64,000 nucleotides of DNA from Deroplatys truncata (GCA_030765065.1 CM060984.1:1932001-1996000); one strand, 5' to 3'. Shown: positions 10,981 through 24,577, counted from the stretch's first letter. Program-made: numbers and translations. The notes: a model not told the origin generated them from the letters alone.

Positions 10981-12600
10981 TGTTTAACTTAGGAAACAAT
11001 AACGGTGTCTCTTAAGTCAGTTGGTACCTAAGAAAAATATCCCCCCCGAAATTTGCTTTTATTAGGCGAATAAGCGTAAGCGCAATATGGTTAAGTCATT
11101 TTTCTATTCTTTCATTCCAAGTGGGACAGTTGGCTTTTTTTTTTAATAACGAGGGAGGACCTTTACAGTTAAGGAAGGCAATTTCACAGCGTTTTATGCG
11201 TTATTTTGAGAGGCTGATATGTTAACACATGCAGAGAGCGATAGAAATTAAGAAGCGAAGACGAGTCTGCGGCCGGTTAAAGGAAAACCTCCCAACTGTG
11301 GCGTGAGAAAACATTTTGCTGATAGGACACGCGCTTCCGGTCTCTGAACTCGTGTGAGGCGAGCAACCGGAGTGAATTTAAATGTAAATTATGCCAGGAC
11401 TTGTGTTTCTTTCTCTTTTTAAAAATGCTCGTCTTTTAGATTGAATGTGATGGTGTCCATCAAGTTAAGATATTTTCATAGTTTTCCGGCCTTGTGTTTA
11501 TTATCTTTTCATATTAGACAATGATATTCCCTTTTTCCCCCTTTGTTGTTTGCCAATGACAGTAAGGATAACATTTGATTTATCGTCCCTTCACTAAGTT
11601 TACCTGACCTTTGATTTTAAAAGCCCTGGGAAATTTGTTTGAGTACATGTTGCTTCTTCTGGTGGATAATAAGTTGTATTGCACATACATGTCCGGTCAT
11701 TTATAGTTTTAGAGTGCGGGTAGTTCTAGTTAGTGTTGTGATGAGCGGCCCACTAAGAAGTTGGGATGTAGAGCCATCGAGGGCTGTTTTGTAACGTTTC
11801 GTTAAGGCTTAACAAATTGATCGGCATTCTGTAACTTCGTAACAAAACAAAGTTTGTTGAACGCAACAAATCCCGAGACCCTCACGCTAACGCGTTTCTT
11901 ACACAACAGATTCGCAGAGACGTCCTTTTTAATGTTGCTGTAAGAGGAAGAGCAAGATACAATTCTGTCATTTTAATTATCAAATGTTTATTTATTCGTT
12001 TTAGCGTAAAACATAAATGTTAGGGATTACGTCTCAGTAAGCAATGTTCCGTGAGATAGCATTGGTAAATAAATTTTAAGAGACGAAGTTAAGCGGCAAA
12101 AGAAGTGTTGTGTAATGTCGTATCATAATAAAACCTAACAGTTATTGATTTAAGAATTTTAGGTTCAAACAGTGATAAATCCTGTGTTTATTTGCGTGGT
12201 TATGGCATTCATTTGCCTCGTTTTTATGTTAAAGTTAGGATCCGAACACTTTTGAGAGCTATAGGATAGTACAGCGATACGTTTTCGTTCCCAGAATCGT
12301 TTTAAGATAATTTCCAGGCTGGTAATAGAAGTGGCTAGCACAAAGCTATTTACCAGCTTCTCGTAACCACATAAAATTGAATTTATACTGATGCTGCTGG
12401 AAGAGGAAGAACATAATACAAACTGAACGTTACCAAATCATAAATAAAAGAATAAGTACCTACTTAAGCCTGATGGTATACATTTAAATCTTAGACAAAT
12501 CCTCATGGTCACTGTTATCTTTAAAAAAAGGAAAGAAAGAAGAAAGGAAAATTAAAAAACAGTTGCGGGTTAATATGAATTAATGAAACTTGCAGTAAAA
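10981..12600. other. No recognisable feature
   Basis: AT-rich. There is a purine-rich 'aaaaaaaggaaagaaagaagaaagga' patch near 12520. No protein motif was seen on either strand. Confidence 0.4.
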
Positions 12601-13607
12601 TTCTGATGTGTTACACTCACATGACTTTCTCTACTCTTGTACAAACTATTTTTACAAATGCTTATTCTCCATCTACTTCATGGTAATCGAGATAAACATT
12701 TGCAGACTATCTTATTGCTAATTTTCTTATAGGTATAAGGGGAATTGGCAGGCTTTAAGCGATAGTCAAATCTTTTAAGAGCTGGTTGTTATGTGAAGCA
12801 TTGCATTCTCTTTATATGTCCAGGACATAAAAAATAAAGCATTTTTGGAAACATGTCCGTGCGTTTGTCTTGTGTGTCTGTGAACAGCATAACTCAAAAA
12901 CGAAAAGTCGGATGAACACCAAACATGCAAAGAGAATTACATTTTACACTTATCGACCAGTTCTAAAAATATTTGACTATCGCTTAAGGCCTACTATGTT
13001 CCTTTTGTTTTGTATTTGCAAGGGCAATATAGAAATACAGTAGCCTTTAAGCATAGATATACATATCTCTTAATAGCTGGTTGCTATGTGCAACACCATT
13101 CTCTTTGTCACAGATTATACTCTATGCATATCCAAGACAAAAAAAAATGAATAATGAATTCCCATTTGAGAAAATAATTGAAAAATTTAAGGGAATAACA
13201 AGCAATATCTCGAAAATGATTCACTCAACAACAAAAAATGCATACGACATAAATTGTGTATTTTAACGCGATCTACATTTTTTGTGTAGTGAAATTTTGT
13301 CTATCTCTTATGGTTTACCAGTTATGCAAAAGTCGTTCACAATGAAGAATACTTTTGGAGACATTCCCAGAAAATTCAAGATATTCATTTTACTTTTCAT
13401 GAAAATATCTTAAACATATGCTATTTTAATCAAAATCGTTAGAGCCATTTTTGAGAAAATTAAAATGTTCGAAAAATGTTCCATGTAAAGGGTAATCTGG
13501 GGTGGGAGGATTTTCTTGAAAACCTTCGTGTCGCATCTCTGGAAGATAGTGAACCTAAATACCAAGTTTGGTGTTTATCCGACTGTTCGATTCCGAGTTA
13601 TGCTGTT

Positions 13608-13642
13608 CACACACACACACACACACACATACACACACACAC
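13608..13642. repeat. (CA)n microsatellite
   Basis: A CA-repeat tract of about 17 units with one 'cat' interruption, lying just left of the palindrome centre. The other arm carries 'gtgtgtgtgtc' at the corresponding place (13790-13802), so the tract is part of the repeat and has expanded in one arm. Confidence 0.95.
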
Positions 13643-13660
13643 GTTTCCAAAAATGCTTTT

Positions 13661-14657
13661 TACTTTCTCTACTACGTATGGTAAGTAGAGAAGTATTGTA
13701 TTCCACCCAAAAATTCGATACCCAGATTTCACCAGAAATATATGTTTTGAGACCCCCTGAATCCAAAAAAGCATTTTTGGAAACATGTCCGTGTGTGTGT
13801 CTATGAACAGCATAACTCAGAAACGAACAGTCGAATACACACCAAACTTGGTATTTAGGTTCAGTATCTGCCAGAGATGCGACACGAAGGTTTTCAAGAA
13901 AATCCCCCACCCCAGAATACCCTTTACATGAAAGATTTTTCGAAAATTTTAATTTTTTAAAAAATGGCTCTAACGATTTTGATTAAAATATCATATGTTT
14001 AAGATATTTTTTATGACAAATGAAATGTATATCTTGAATTTTCTAGGAATGTCTCCAAAAGTATTCTTCATTGTGAACGACTTTTGCATAACTGGTAAAC
14101 CATAAGAGATACACAAAATTTTACTACACAAAAAATGTAGATCGCGTTAAAATACACAATTTATGTCTTATACATATTTTGTCGAGTGTACCATTTTCGA
14201 GATATTGCTTGTTATTTCCTTAAATTTTTCAATAATTTTCTCAAATGGGAATTCGTTATTCATTTTTTTTGTCTTGGATATGCAAAGAGTATTAATCTGT
14301 GGCAAAGGGAATGGTACTGCACCTAGCAACCAGCTGTTAAGACATATGTATGTGCTTAAAGGCTACTGTATTTCTATATTGCCCTTGTAAATATATATTC
14401 CCCTTACATCTACAAGAAAATTAGCAATAAGATAAGAGTCTGCAAATGTTTATCTCGATTAACATGAAGTAGATGGAGAATAAGCGTTTGAAAAAATAGT
14501 TTGTACAAGAGTAGAGAAAGGCATGTGAGTGTAACACATCAGATTTTTTTGATTCAGGGGGTCTCAAAACAATATTTCCGGTGAAATCTCGGCATCGAAT
14601 TTTTGGGTGGAATACAATACTTCCCCTACTTACTATACGTAGTAGAGAAAGTAAAAA
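13661..14657. mobile_element. Copy C: 1-kb element with about 107-bp terminal inverted repeats
   Basis: The first 107 bp (13661-13768: 'actttctctactacgtatgg', then 'tattgtattccaccca', 'aattcgata', 'gatttcacc', 'gaccccctgaatc') recur inverted at 14552-14657 ('gattcagggggtctc', 'ggtgaaatctcg', 'tcgaatttttgggtgg', 'cttactatacgtagtagagaaagt'). This gives a discrete 997-bp unit with long TIRs and no ORF, the form of a non-autonomous DNA transposon. The 8.69 kb and 1.26 kb copies lack the right-hand TIR or are truncated. Confidence 0.7.
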
Positions 14658-14660
14658 TAG

Positions 14661-17440
14661 CTGCATTGCTAATTCTTTTGTCTGGCAACGAAAAGTAACA
14701 AAAGCACTCGGTAGTCGGCATACAGTGTGAAAGGCTGTAGCAGAGCGCATTAGTGTGCTAACAAGCATCGCGCTAAGGAAAAAGTTACAGAATGCCAAAT
14801 AACGGCAGCTCTTTAAGCTCAACCAACTTACAGAAAAACCCCATTTTACATGTACATTTGTTAAATGTCGAGGATAAGCAGAGATATAAGTAGGTCCACG
14901 GAATGGCGTACGTTATTACCATATGACCGATTTTTCCTGACATCCCTTACGACTAATGCCATAGGGTGCATATCTTTGAAGATATAACCTGCTTTAAACC
15001 CATTAGGTAACAAGATACTGATTTTTTTAAAGTTTCGGTCTGGTTGTTACAACTTCGGACCCAGAAACCGCTACGCTAAATTCCACTATAGTGAAATTTT
15101 GGATCTATTTGATTTTCTGTTCTACTTGCTAATCTTTAAGATGGCCCTCGCAAATTTTTAAGTTTTGATTACAGAGTTCACTTGGTGATTGCCCCAAAAT
15201 TGTGAAAGAAGGGTATAGGTTAGGACTTTATAGTACTTTACCCCATCTGGGTGTAAATGTTGAGTTTACAGCGCCTCTTCAGGACAACATCCAGCAAGGA
15301 GAAACATCTGGTCTCCTTCTGAATTTGTTACACCTTTATGCACTTTACTTTTGTTTCATGTGTAGCACGTGATATTGTTTTATCTGCAGTCTGGCTCCAT
15401 GCTGTTTTGCAACTTTTATGTATTTTAGAATTGCTATTACTATGATACACAAAAATAGTACGTAAAATTTTATTTGGGGATCTTCATATGCTGAACCTTG
15501 AATGTTATGATATACCGACCGACATTTCAGAAAATTGCAAAGTTTTACCTTAATATTATCTGTTTAGACATTGCACTGTTTTAATTACCTTGTTCTCAAG
15601 TAATGGCTATAAATTTTATTATGTTATGATTTCAGTGCTGTTTTAATTTGTAGTTAATAAGTGTTCGTTACAAATTAAAGCTGTATGAGTTCTTTAAGTT
15701 TTGGGTTTCCAGCTATTTAATGTACTTGAAGCCATGCATAACTATATGTTGCTACCGTAGCTATTTATGGAAAGCACTGGCTTACGTTACATCATTTCTT
15801 TACACGATATTACATTTTAGAGTGTAACATACCTCTTTTGGAAGCAAGATGAGTTACTTTCGTAGAAACTTGTTACTGTCCGTTTTGTGGATACACCATC
15901 TCGTTTAGTTTGTCTTCGGTACCTCCATTATTGTACCTATAGAAGGTTAATGTTTCCTCCATTTGAGTACATGTTTCTCTGCTTACTTTACCTTTAGTTT
16001 GGTTTGATAACTAATAAAGCTTTCGTTTCTGCTTTGCACTACACCTGACCCTGCGGATGGCACGAGAACCTTTTACCTGCAGGCTCAGCATTGGGCAGAG
16101 CTGAGAGTACAATCACCACAAACCAGCGGAGTGTTGGCCTTGCACGACGACCCTAAGTTTGACGAGCGACGGTCGTTCAAGATCAAATCAACCTTTTGAA
16201 GACAGCTAAGCATAGGCCACTTTTAATAATTTGCCAACAAAAGGTGTATCAATTGTTTTAATAACGAGTGTGTTTTCATTCTTGGGTATCTCATACACCT
16301 GCCACCTCTTTAAATATTTTATGTTTACTGTTAATTTACTATTTGCTTCTCCCCCTTTTAAAAGCAGGCATGTGTGCCCTTATTAGGTTCAAAATGTGAC
16401 CTATCAGAGATCCCGATAACTTTTGTTGTGTTTTCGCACTGAGCACCTCACGGCCCGTGAGAAGCTGCACTTTTATTGTTTGCCGCAGAGTTAAAAACCT
16501 CGCGGTCCCTGGCGCGGTTTTTCATGTGGCAGTAAATCTTCTGACGATAGTGTTTAAGCGCAGCATGGTTGAAGTATTCAAACAAGTAATACTACCGGCT
16601 TTTCGGTGAACTCAATTTAAACCCAATGGTTTTGGGTTGCAATCTGATGTTGAAGTACATTGAGACGATTCGTTGATGTTATTGACTTTTGGGTATAAGG
16701 GCCCTAATTTTGTGTGTGAATGTGTATGTTAGCATCTCTGATAGATTCCCTGATTGTCTGTGAGCACAGTTTTGGGCGAATACGTTTTGTTTATAATGTA
16801 CTACACAACTATATTTTGTTTAGGACTCGCTCACGTTCGCTTTATTATTAATGGGCATCAGATTTGTATCAAGCTAGCGTGTCATTGTTAATTATTTTGT
16901 AATTCACGCTCTGGATATGTGCACCTCTTTTTATGGTTGGTATCAATTCTCCACATGACTGAGTGTTTTAACTTGCGTGCTGTTTACTTAGACCCTGACT
17001 TGTCAGCACTCGGGATTCCAAAGAAAGGAATTTCTATTAAATGCTGTGTTATATCATTCTATACGTCACGCCTGAAGGTCTTGTGTGTGCCGGTTCTTGC
17101 TAACGTCACCCATCACTATATGTCCTTGACGTAATTTACCACAAATAGTCAGGATAGTTGTTTTTCCAGCTGATCCATTTATAAATCTAGCATCGTTTGG
17201 TGGATATTTTCTTTGGGCTGCTTTATTTTTCTGTTTGTCAGAATTTGTGCACAGGTATGAGTCGATCCCGGCCTCTTGTTATAAAAACAAAAACGAAAGC
17301 AAACTTTCTTTGCGAATGCCGTAAGATTTTACAATTACGAGTGTTCTTAAAGTACGGATAATTTTTAAAAACTAACGGAACATTGTTTTCGAAATACTTT
17401 ATTATCATTCATTACCTTACACTACTACTCCATTTAGTCA
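14661..17440. other. AT-rich, no recognisable feature
   Basis: No conserved motif. Minus ORF 14421-14822 is mostly antisense to copy C. Plus ORF 16919-17134 is motif-free. Confidence 0.4.
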
Positions 17441-17444
17441 CCAC

Positions 17445-18353
17445 TGGCGCTTGTCGTAACGGGAAACCAGTTTTTGTATCCTTTCCTCAAGGAATGACGA
17501 ACGCCTGTGATGAAAACGAAGTCTGCAATTCTTGTTTCACAGCATCATTTCAAATGTTTTCCAAGGAATTTCTTCAGATGTAGAAACGGATGAAAACATC
17601 TTGGTGCCAAATCCGGACTGTAGCGAGGATGGTCGCATTGTTCCCCCACCAAATAATGTGATCGGATCTTGAGTTTGTTTGGCTGTGTGTGGTCGAGCAT
17701 TTTCATGAACCAAAAGGATTCAACGCGAAAGCATTCCACTCATTTTGTTCTGAAATGCACGACAGAGCTGTCATAGTGTCTCACAATAGACGTCCTTGCA
17801 TTCCTGAGCAAGAATTCAACCAGCACGCGAACTTGCAAGTGGGTATGGTCTGTCTTCTTCACAGGGGATGTGTGCCTCCACTCCATGATTCAGGGGTGAT
17901 GTGAAACACTCAAGTGATGACCTGTAGCGATGTGCGTTGACGAATAATCACCTTCTACAGTGCATCGCGCGAGAAATGTTAGTGCAGCGGCAGATCGCTG
18001 GCTCATCAGTAAGAGTTTTGGGTTCCCATCTTGAGCACAATTTCGGAAATCCTAAGCGTACTATTCTAATCGAATAGAACTGACCTTGAACTTTGTGGAA
18101 AATGCAGAGACAACACCGAAATGCTGAAACGTCTGACCTCGCGAATGCACCATATTGTCCATGACCACAGACGGTCGACTCATCACGTTAAACTGTTTAA
18201 CCAAATTTCTCACCATTCCATCACTCACTATTGTCTCTCAATAAGGTCACACAGTTGGCGATGAATGTTTGCTAGCGTAACATTTCTCGCATTCGAAAAA
18301 CGAATCGCTTATCTAATTTCACAGTCTGCTGGTCGTTCGATTATTTTGAACAT
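17445..18353 (-). pseudogene. mariner-family transposase relic
   Basis: The minus strand opens at an ATG (18353) with MFKIIERPADCEIR, a stop, AIRFSNARNVTLANIHRQLCDLIERQ, the paired-HTH start typical of SETMAR-like mariner transposases. Downstream are SRPSVVMDNMV, HITPESWSGGTHPL (FTPESKxxSMEWRH in relatives) and, in the 17545-17739 ORF, MLDHTQPNK and CDHPRYSPDLAP, with FLHLKKFLGKHL. The last piece is the HDNARPH...DHPPYSPDLAPSDFHLF catalytic block: SPDLAPRCF lacks the acid normally after SPDLAP, and the HDN motif is MLDH. Reading requires several frame changes and passes stops. It is almost full length, dead, and isolated in otherwise featureless DNA. Confidence 0.8.
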
Positions 18354-21300
18354 TTCGAAACAGTCCAACAACAGTAAAACACAAAGTGACGATCGCTCAC
18401 AGCTGCGTCTGGCTTCCTAATTAATGGAGGAAGTGATCGCGTAAGCTCAAAACGACTGCAGCTGTAACGGCAAAACACTATAACGGTATTTATTTTAGAA
18501 ACACGCCTCGTAAATAACCATAGTTCGCGAGAATAGAATGTTTCTCCTAAAGGAAGGGTTGATTTTGTTGGCAACCGAAACAAACACATACATAATTGTT
18601 ATTTTCCATTTCTACCTTTTATTAAATAGAAACAGACCTTACTAGCTTTTTAAGTCCTCCTTTTCGCCGTTCAGGTAGATCACATACCTTAGCTGTTCCA
18701 CTTTTGTACTATTTGCGTATAAATTGTTTCGAAAGCTAGTTGCATCATTTAAGCACAAAGAACCTGCAGCACATTTAGTCCCTTTCCTCTGCTCTTAATG
18801 ATTAGAGATTAATGTCGTAATTTTTAGGAGCAATTGTATTGCATTGACGTAGTCTGCTCCTTTCAGTAACGCGAATGGAACCCGAATACTCGGGGTTCTT
18901 ATCCATTTTTCAACATTAGTAATACAAACGCATACATCAGCGGCAGGCTTGCGGTAACAATGCATACAGGATGGAAGTGAAATAAGTGTGGAGCTTGAAG
19001 GGGGGCGACAGGTTGCAATAACAGAAAGAAAAATGTTTATGTGACATTTTGTAATTATGTGCATATTTAATGAATAAATGGGATAGGAAGTTACGGCAAC
19101 GCTGCCTGGAGATGATCAACAAAGGTTGTGTTGGCCGCATGTAAACAAAACGCGGTAGTCTTCACTTCCTTGGTGTCGCAATGATTACGAAGACTCAGTC
19201 AACGGCCACACTGGTTTAACGTTCCTAAGCATGTGCAACCCTGTAATTGTATGACGCAATTTGTGATGTCATCAACACTTATTGCAAGGGATGTCGCAGA
19301 AAAAGTCTGCCTCCACCTGTGGGCCGAGCGGAATGGATTTGCTGTTTGTTCTCCAATCTCATTATAGTAATTCTTTGTAAAAAGGTTGGCTCTATAAGCA
19401 GTATTTCAGACAAAAGTATTTGTTTTTATAGGTTTACAATATTTATCTCTCACCGTGGAACACGCTTCTTTATCATTCAGCGTAGCACTTCCCGCATTTT
19501 CGAACTCTCTTCTTATCCAAACCAAGACGGTGATTGTAGTACAATTTAAGTTGTGTAATGCCCTATTTAACCTTGGTAGAAACGACTTTTAAGAAACAGG
19601 AACGCGGTTGGTGTCAACATCCCCTCTCCTTCCCTTCTTAACACGCACGAATCCCCGTCAAAACAAGGCGAGTGACAACTCCAGATAACAATGAAGGCAG
19701 GGTTGCAATATCTACGAGATTTAATACGGAATCCTGGAAACCTTTGTTAATTTCTAAGACAACGCTTCAGCGGATGCGAAAAGCTCAAAGCAATTAATTG
19801 TTGCATATGAATCACACTCGTGATGTAGCTGAAAATTAGGAAAATACACCTAACCTTATCGAGATAAACTTTGCGGAAACAATAACTTTATACGTAAGTA
19901 AGGAGCAACATGTTAGACATTTTTACTTTATTTAATGAAAGGAACGCACTGGTAAAAACTCTGTACCTATTTTACTTCCACGCTGTATTTATAGTTCGAA
20001 TTGACATTCCTGTCGAAATGAAAATGTATAACATTGTTGTAAAATAATGTAGTTTGGGAAGCCGAAGTAAGAATGTGAGGCGTTAAACTGGAGGATAAGC
20101 TGAATTTTTTGAAAACATTTCACATTTACATACTCTTTTCAACAGGAGATGATACGTTTTGTGAAGATATGAATACTACATAATTTTGCTCTCATTGCAA
20201 CTGAGACCGTTATCCGTCAAAGACGGAATTTGGCCTTTGTTGACTTTTGTTAAAACGGTTCTCTGATATATAACAACCCTTGCGTAAAAAAATTGCTTTT
20301 ATTTAACTGAAAAATTCTAGAAATGTTTCTAAGATGTCGGTAAATAAAATTTACTTGGGGTTTTAATGTCCTGTCGATAGTTACTTTACGAAAAAAAATG
20401 CGTTACTCTAAAAACCAATAACAACTTTTTCTCGGCATTCTCTGTAAATCTTGATGTATTTTAACATAAACCACCCCGCAAAGAAAAATGTTGAAAAATA
20501 ATGAAATGAGAAAAAAGAAAATAAAAATCCACCCATTTTAGAACAACCGCCCTGCTTCATATGTTTCCCCCTTAGAAATTGTATTTAACGAAACGCATTT
20601 TTCTCAATAGTATCCAATCTTAAAAAATATGCATAATAATCAATATAAAAGTAGCGACAGAATTACAGGGAAAACGAAATTTCGGGATATAGCAATCAAA
20701 ATTTTACCTACTTCTACATAGAAACTTTGCATCTCTGACCTCTTAAATTATCCAAAGCCATAAGGTCTTAATGTTTAAAATGCAGGATTAGTTTAAAAGG
20801 TTAGTATAGTATGCTTACAAAATTTACAAATCATGGTCCCACACTGGGTGTTTCTATCTGTCCCGTCATCATCCAGGCTTGCCGTACCACCGATTGTTCA
20901 ACCCGGGCCCGCCCCATCCTAAACCAGCGGCGAGATAGAACACCATCGGATCTAGTCAAGTTCCACCAACAGCGTACATCCGGCCATGAAGTACAGGCGT
21001 CTTAAAGGAAATAGGGCAGTTCGACTGGTATATCTAAGCTTTTACCTGGAGTTTAGCTTAAAAACACGAGCATCACCAACCAATCAATAAGTACAAGACA
21101 AAAGGGTATTACATAGCGTAATCTTACTATGTAAATAGTGGAATAATTAACTGATCGAAATATCACCCTCAGAGCAAATGGAAAACACCTCACAGAGGGT
21201 GAATCACTCCTGAACATCCTCCCCACCCTGGTCGATATCGAAATTACAACCAGCTGTGTAGGACGGGTTATTCTCATAGCATCTGGCAGTTAAAGAATGA
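18354..21300. other. No recognisable feature
   Basis: AT-rich with small motif-free ORFs (18795-19140, 19247-19549, 20811-21005, 21053-21277). 21050-21300 could be the LTR or 3' end of the BEL/Pao relic next to it, but I found no paired LTR. Confidence 0.35.
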
Positions 21301-22715
21301 CGGTTCATCTCTCCCTGGTCTTAGTAGTAACGAAGCTGGGATCTCACATTTTCTTGAAGGAGAACCCCTTTGAGGATGCTGCATTTTGTGTGGAGCATTT
21401 AATTCGGTATTCTTTCTTCCGCCGTTGACAGCAATTATCTTTTGTTTTGCTCGGAACGGCTTTGCAAGATTCTGTTGTAGAATTGGCTATGGAATCGTTT
21501 CAAACCAGGAAGTGTGCTGGTGTTAGAAGTTATAAGCCTTCGGTGATTGTTCTGCTTCAATGCTGGCTAGTATCTTCCTCTAATTACAAGGACCTTTCTC
21601 AGGAAGTGCTAACCATCGTCTCTAGAAACCTCCCCACCAAGCCACATTAACTCCCAAGTGATGTTATGATCCGCGCAGAAGTTCTGTGTATTAGGATTTT
21701 TAAGCACTTTAGTCAGCTCCTTGTTGGAGTCGCTGAATGTTGTGCATTATCGGAATACATTGTATACACCAGTAGTAGTCCACGTGGACTTGCAAACCTC
21801 TGCTTAGGCCAGCAGGAATTTGTCCGTGGAAATATCTGAACAACGTTGTAAATGAAGAGCACGGGTGGCGAAGCAAGTGAACAGCACTATATATGACTTT
21901 CTAGTAATGTTGCCACATATGACATAAAGGGGACCGAAAAACTCGACTACGGGTGTGTTATGTTGACTTGATCCAATGGCAGGGGAGCCTATTTCATCCC
22001 GTTTTATACTGCTGCCATTTTTACACGGGAGGCTAGAGTGAATCGCCTACTTAGTGGTCTGTCGGTTGCGCCTTGTAGGACCCGAACTTCTTGGCGATGT
22101 TTGATTAGGAGTTGGGTGAAGTAATGATACTCATCTACAACTATTGAGTGTTTCTGTTCAAAGAACATTATTCTGTACAATATAGTCTCTCGCCCAGTCG
22201 AATGATACCGTCGTTATACAGTGCAATTTTAGATGAGCTGGGCAATTGATCTACGTTTTCCAAAACAGCGAGTTCCGTGGAAAATCTTTCCTTCTGTAAG
22301 CTCTTGAGCCAATAAGTGCGAGCCGTTTACAAATCTGTTACAGCCAAAGTATTTGGGAACTAATTTTGTTTTTCAGTGCATTGACAAATCGAAATATCCA
22401 AGCTGTGACATGTAGGAATTTCCAATAAGCACTGAATCAGATGACGTCCAGCAGAGGTTAATAATATTAACCTCTAGGACCTTTCTGGCCTCTGGAAGTG
22501 TCGTATGTTTAGCAGTTACGCCGTGAGGCCAAGAAGATTTGTTTCCTGTAAGTCAACTAGGTCCATACCACGAGGTCTTTAGTGAACGTATTTGGTCTAC
22601 CGTTAGACCAAGAGTTAGGTAGTCAGCGCAGTTTTGGTCTCCTGGGCAATGTCTCTATTGATCGAGTGTTTATATTTATGTATCTCAGTAACACGATTAC
22701 AAACGAAGGAGTTCC

Positions 22716-22996
22716 GTCGTTCTCCGTGGTCTAGGGGTACCATGCTAGCATCTAGTTCCCAAGGTCGCGGGTTCAAACCCGACAGAGGGCGATTGATTTA
22801 TTCGGGCGTAAAATTCCTTAGCGGGCTTCCTTCGGAAGGGAAGTAAAGTCGGTGCTTCCGTGTCGTAGATTTACGGCACGTAAAAATCTCAAACCTGATA
22901 CAGGACTCTGAGCAAAATTTCGGTCTTTCACGCCCAACATAGAATGGACTACAGCAGTTAAAGAGCGTCCATAAATAAAACTAAATTTAACTTATC
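22716..22996 (+). mobile_element. tRNA-derived SINE, copy 2 (inside BEL/Pao relic)
   Basis: Head 'ttctccgtggtctaggggtaccatgctagc', a good B box ('cgcgggttcaaacccga'), body 'cttccttcggaagggaagtaaag' and tail 'ccataaataaaact'. Opposite in orientation to the host pol. Full length. I could not see a clean target duplication. Confidence 0.9.
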
Positions 22997-23538
22997 GAAA
23001 GTATAACATTTGTTTGGATCAGTTTTAATCCATCAGAGTCGCCCCACAAAGTAGTGTTGCTTGAGTCAAAGCCGTTGCAGCAAGTAACTCGTCTTAGGAG
23101 AGTGACTGTTTTTATCCAAACTTTACTGCAGTGAATAAGGTATCAGTGGTGGTTGAACTGATGCGTATCAGACTCTTTCTGAAACATTTCAAAATACATC
23201 GCTAATGATATCCCTCTAGGAACGGACATCAATGACACCGACTGAGGGTTTGAAATCCAAAGACACCAGCAGTGTGCCAGATCAGGAGGCAAAAGTTAAG
23301 CCTCTGAGCCACGTATCTTGGAAAATCAGTTTACTGGTGATATCCACTGCTGCAAGAAGTCCCAAGGGGTCATGAAATTGGGCTGTTGCACGAAGAACTT
23401 TTTTGTGTCCCAACTTGTCAATTAAACTCCTTGGTTTGTGAACAAAGTATCGTCTATATATTCCAGTTTATCCCTAGTACAACAGCTACTAATGTGGGAT
23501 TTAATCCCTTGGTCGCCATAAACTGTACAAAGCCTCGG

Positions 23539-23840
23539 TGTGTCGTCTTCCGTAGACTGGTGGTACCATGCTAGCCTCTAGCTCCCAAGGTCGCGGGTTC
23601 AAACCCGGCGGAGGGCGATGAGTTTCTTCGGACGTAAAAATCCTTGGCATCAATTCCTTAGGAGAGGATGTAAAGCCGGTGGTACCGTGTTGTAGATTTA
23701 CGGCACGTAAAAGAACCTCAAGCCTGATAAAGAGGCCTCTAAGCAAAATTACCGGTCTTTCACACCCAATATAGAATGGAACACAAGGACCACAGCAATT
23801 AAAGAGCGTCCATAAATAAAACTCAATTTAATTTAGTTTG
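23539..23840 (+). mobile_element. tRNA-derived SINE, copy 3 (inside BEL/Pao relic)
   Basis: Full-length copy with head 'gtcttccgtagactggtggtacc', B box 'gcgggttcaaacccggcggagg' and tail 'ccataaataaaactcaattt'. Flanked by an 8-bp direct repeat 'agcctcgg' (23531-23538 and 23841-23848), a plausible target-site duplication. It sits within the RT/RNase H part of the pol relic. Confidence 0.9.
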
Positions 23841-24304
23841 AGCCTCGGAGTTGGTTGTGAGAGCAGAAGCTCTATCTACATCATGGGGTCACTGTATAGT
23901 GTTTTAGTTTAACTGTGCTCTTCAACGCTTGCCTCGAAGTTGTCCATGAAGATACATTATTGAACAATGCAGAAGCCAGTGTGTAATCATCACGTTTCAG
24001 TGTTGCCAGTTCTTACACTAGCTGACAGCAGAAATGGACTGCAAGCGGGTCCAAAAGTTCCTGTAGACTGCGGTAATTATCATTCTCAGATACCAACGGA
24101 TATTGTCAGATCAATAAGAAGCAGTTGAAGAAATGCCTGACGAGTGACTTAGGGCAGGTATTGAAGTCGAAGTAGTGTTGCCTCTCGTTTGTACCCATTT
24201 CCAAAGCATCATTTAAGTAATGGTGAATTCTGTTCAGGCGAAGTTGCATCGAAGACGATTTTATATTTAGGACAACCAACTTTGTCTTTTTTCACCATAT
24301 GGTG

Positions 24305-24577
24305 TAAAAAATTTAACTGAGTCTTATTTATGGACGTTAACTACTATGGTTCTTAGCGTCCCATTCTATACTGGGCGTGAAATACTGGAAATTTTGCTCG
24401 GAGGCCTCTTTATCGGGCTTGAGGTTATTTTACTGCCGTAAATCTACAACATAGGACCATCTGTTTATTTTCCCTTCCGAAAGAAGCCATAAACGTCCAA
24501 CGCCCTCCGCCGGTTTTGAACTGGCGACCTCGGGAACTAGAGACTACTATGGTACCACTAGATCACGGATGACGACT
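24305..24577 (-). mobile_element. tRNA-derived SINE, copy 4, with 11-bp TSD
   Basis: Reverse-oriented copy: tail complement 'gagtcttatttatgg' on the left, head complement 'gatcacggatgacgac' on the right. Perfect flanking direct repeats 'accatatggtg' lie at 24294-24304 and 24578-24588. The insertion interrupts the BEL/Pao pol between the pre-RT 'LPHHxV'-like region and the RT core, so it postdates that element. Confidence 0.93.

Larger units (their letters stand above)
12600..14660. repeat. Large palindrome-like inverted repeat (copies B and C)
   Basis: Two copies of the same repeat family lie head to head. Copy B (12600 to about 13670) is reversed; copy C (about 13680-14545) is forward. Matching blocks include 'tgatgtgttacactcacatgactttctctactcttgtacaaa' at 12605-12650 against its complement near 14505-14545, and 'ccgagttatgctgttcac' (13595) against 'gaacagcataactcagaaacg' (13806). 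The centre is the 33-bp palindrome at 13662-13694. Near-continuous pairing covers about 13005-13670 with 13685-14390. The left arm is partly rearranged: 12840-13000 contains pieces in forward orientation. No coding capacity is apparent. Confidence 0.8.
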
